Shown: in pieces, positions 63,437 to 64,000 of the stretch | How the letters are laid out: the number at the start of each line of letters is the position of its first letter | Position numbering within the stretch: the stretch's first letter is position 1 | Assembly: GCF_004332155.1 (NCBI RefSeq) | Contig: NZ_SJDV01000005.1 | Location: 236,581 to 300,580 of the forward strand | Source of the DNA: Gramella sp. KN1008 | Lineage (GTDB): Bacteria; Bacteroidota; Bacteroidia; Flavobacteriales; Flavobacteriaceae | Reading direction: 5' to 3' | DNA length: 64,000 nucleotides | Position numbers and translations under genes: made by a program | Notes under the pieces: model-generated | What the model was told of the DNA's origin: nothing | Database searches by the model: none | The model's input: the letters and a program-made list of their open reading frames with translations, nothing else

Positions 63437-63951
63437 TTGTTGTAGGTGCCAATAATTAGTACTCTGTCACCATTTTCTGTGTTCAAATTATAGGACTGAC
63501 ATAAACTATTTTTTGAAGCGGGTATCTCAGACAATTTTCTTTTAAATTCCTGATTATACCTCGCAATAGAGGGGCTATTGATTATTTTGTAAGGATTATA
63601 CTCACAAATATTATATCCTGAATGTGAGGTGATTTTAGAGTAGAATTCCGGAACTAACAACTCCTTCTGATCTATTGATCTTGGGAAAATATTCTGATAA
63701 AATTTTGAAATTATCTTATGAACAAAAGGATTAGTAGTAATACTGTAAATATAAATAGATTGATCTTTAATTTTATTTAAAATCGATATATGCTCTGAAG
63801 CCATTTTTGTAACTACTCTACCATGATCTGGATGTACTATCATCATTCCTAGATATACCAATAATATTTTTTTTTCTGGGACTTTATGTTTTATAGTTAG
63901 AATCCCAACTATTTTCTCTTCCTTAAATGCAGTAATATAGATTCTTCGCAC
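63424..63951 (-). CDS. GNAT-like acetyltransferase domain protein, N-terminus short
   Basis: The frame starts at a GTG (63951) and encodes 175 aa. The first part shows a GNAT core: the strand VGILTIKHKV and LGMMIVHPDHGRVVTKMA, where the segment after the strand resembles the acetyl-CoA loop. A strand IYIYSITTNP follows, then VHKIISKFYQ. The usual first strand and helix of GNAT are missing, and a TAA stands 5 codons upstream of the GTG. It may be a truncated gene or a divergent short form. The C-terminal half (about 90-175) is unrecognised. Confidence 0.55.
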   Translation of the reverse strand: MRRIYITAFKEEKIVGILTIKHKVPEKKILLVYLGMMIVHPDHGRVVTKMASEHISILNKIKDQSIYIYSITTNPFVHKIISKFYQNIFPRSIDQKELLVPEFYSKITSHSGYNICEYNPYKIINSPSIARYNQEFKRKLSEIPASKNSLCQSYNLNTENGDRVLIIGTYNNQNP

Positions 63952-64000
63952 TGAGATTAAATATTAAATTTAAAAAGTAGATATAGTTATGAATTCTTAT

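Noticed and set aside
1..64000. tRNA or rRNA genes, CRISPR arrays, insertion sequences, phage or defence genes
   Set aside because: I looked for tRNA T-loop sequences, regularly spaced repeats, and transposase or integrase motifs and recognised none. A tRNA search tool and a repeat search would settle this.

Overview
The window looks like chromosomal DNA of a marine-type Flavobacteriaceae bacterium (phylum Bacteroidota), probably close to Gramella/Christiangramia. That placement is inferred from gene content and promoter style, not from a search. Supporting signs are a type IX secretion (type B) C-terminal sorting domain, a TonB-dependent receptor with a carboxypeptidase-like N-terminal domain, a bTHX ribosomal protein, low G+C intergenic DNA, and repeated use of the Bacteroidota promoter pattern TTTG-N18-20-TAnnTTTG instead of the E. 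coli -35/-10.

Layout. 1-12.1 kb: a partial Nif3-family gene, lpxK, a lipA-gap-hybrid histidine kinase cluster, a small Cys protein-glycosyltransferase-ECF sigma operon, a FAS1 lipoprotein, an aminotransferase-murB pair and a PDZ aspartyl-protease-like protein. 12.1-22.8 kb: a DUF1573 protein, valS, a phospholipid/quality-control cluster (rsfS, ftsH, LUD protein, cdsA, psd, acyl-CoA-binding protein), birA, pyrE-SRPBCC and a NUDIX hydrolase. 22.7-33.6 kb: an M14 peptidase, a TonB receptor, coaD, a barrel-like protein, ddl, PASTA-rluD, yaaA, a UDG-like protein, bTHX and a 47-aa protein.

33.6-40.3 kb: a complete trpEGDCFBA operon on the minus strand. Ahead of trpE is a full attenuation leader: a promoter, a 15-codon leader peptide with three consecutive Trp codons, a 7-bp candidate antiterminator and an intrinsic terminator. 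A 60-bp palindromic repeat sits between trpB and trpA.

40.3-50.8 kb: a marR-nitroreductase-yceI operon with a tandem palindromic operator over its promoter, a rhodanese, a subtilase lipoprotein, an outer-membrane barrel, and an RND efflux operon (outer-membrane factor, adaptor, pump). The outer-membrane factor gene has no standard start codon in front of its lipoprotein signal. 51-64 kb is more accessory: HD and YitT proteins, DUF4097, an exonuclease/GIY-YIG fusion, an ICMT-like protein, a GGT-FAD oxidoreductase pair, a probable LacI-type remnant, a large T9SS cargo protein, a secreted unknown, an LRR protein and a GNAT-like protein at the edge.

No tRNA, rRNA, CRISPR array, insertion sequence or phage gene was recognised. 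The strongest regulatory finding is the trp attenuator. I found no convincing new multi-gene system.
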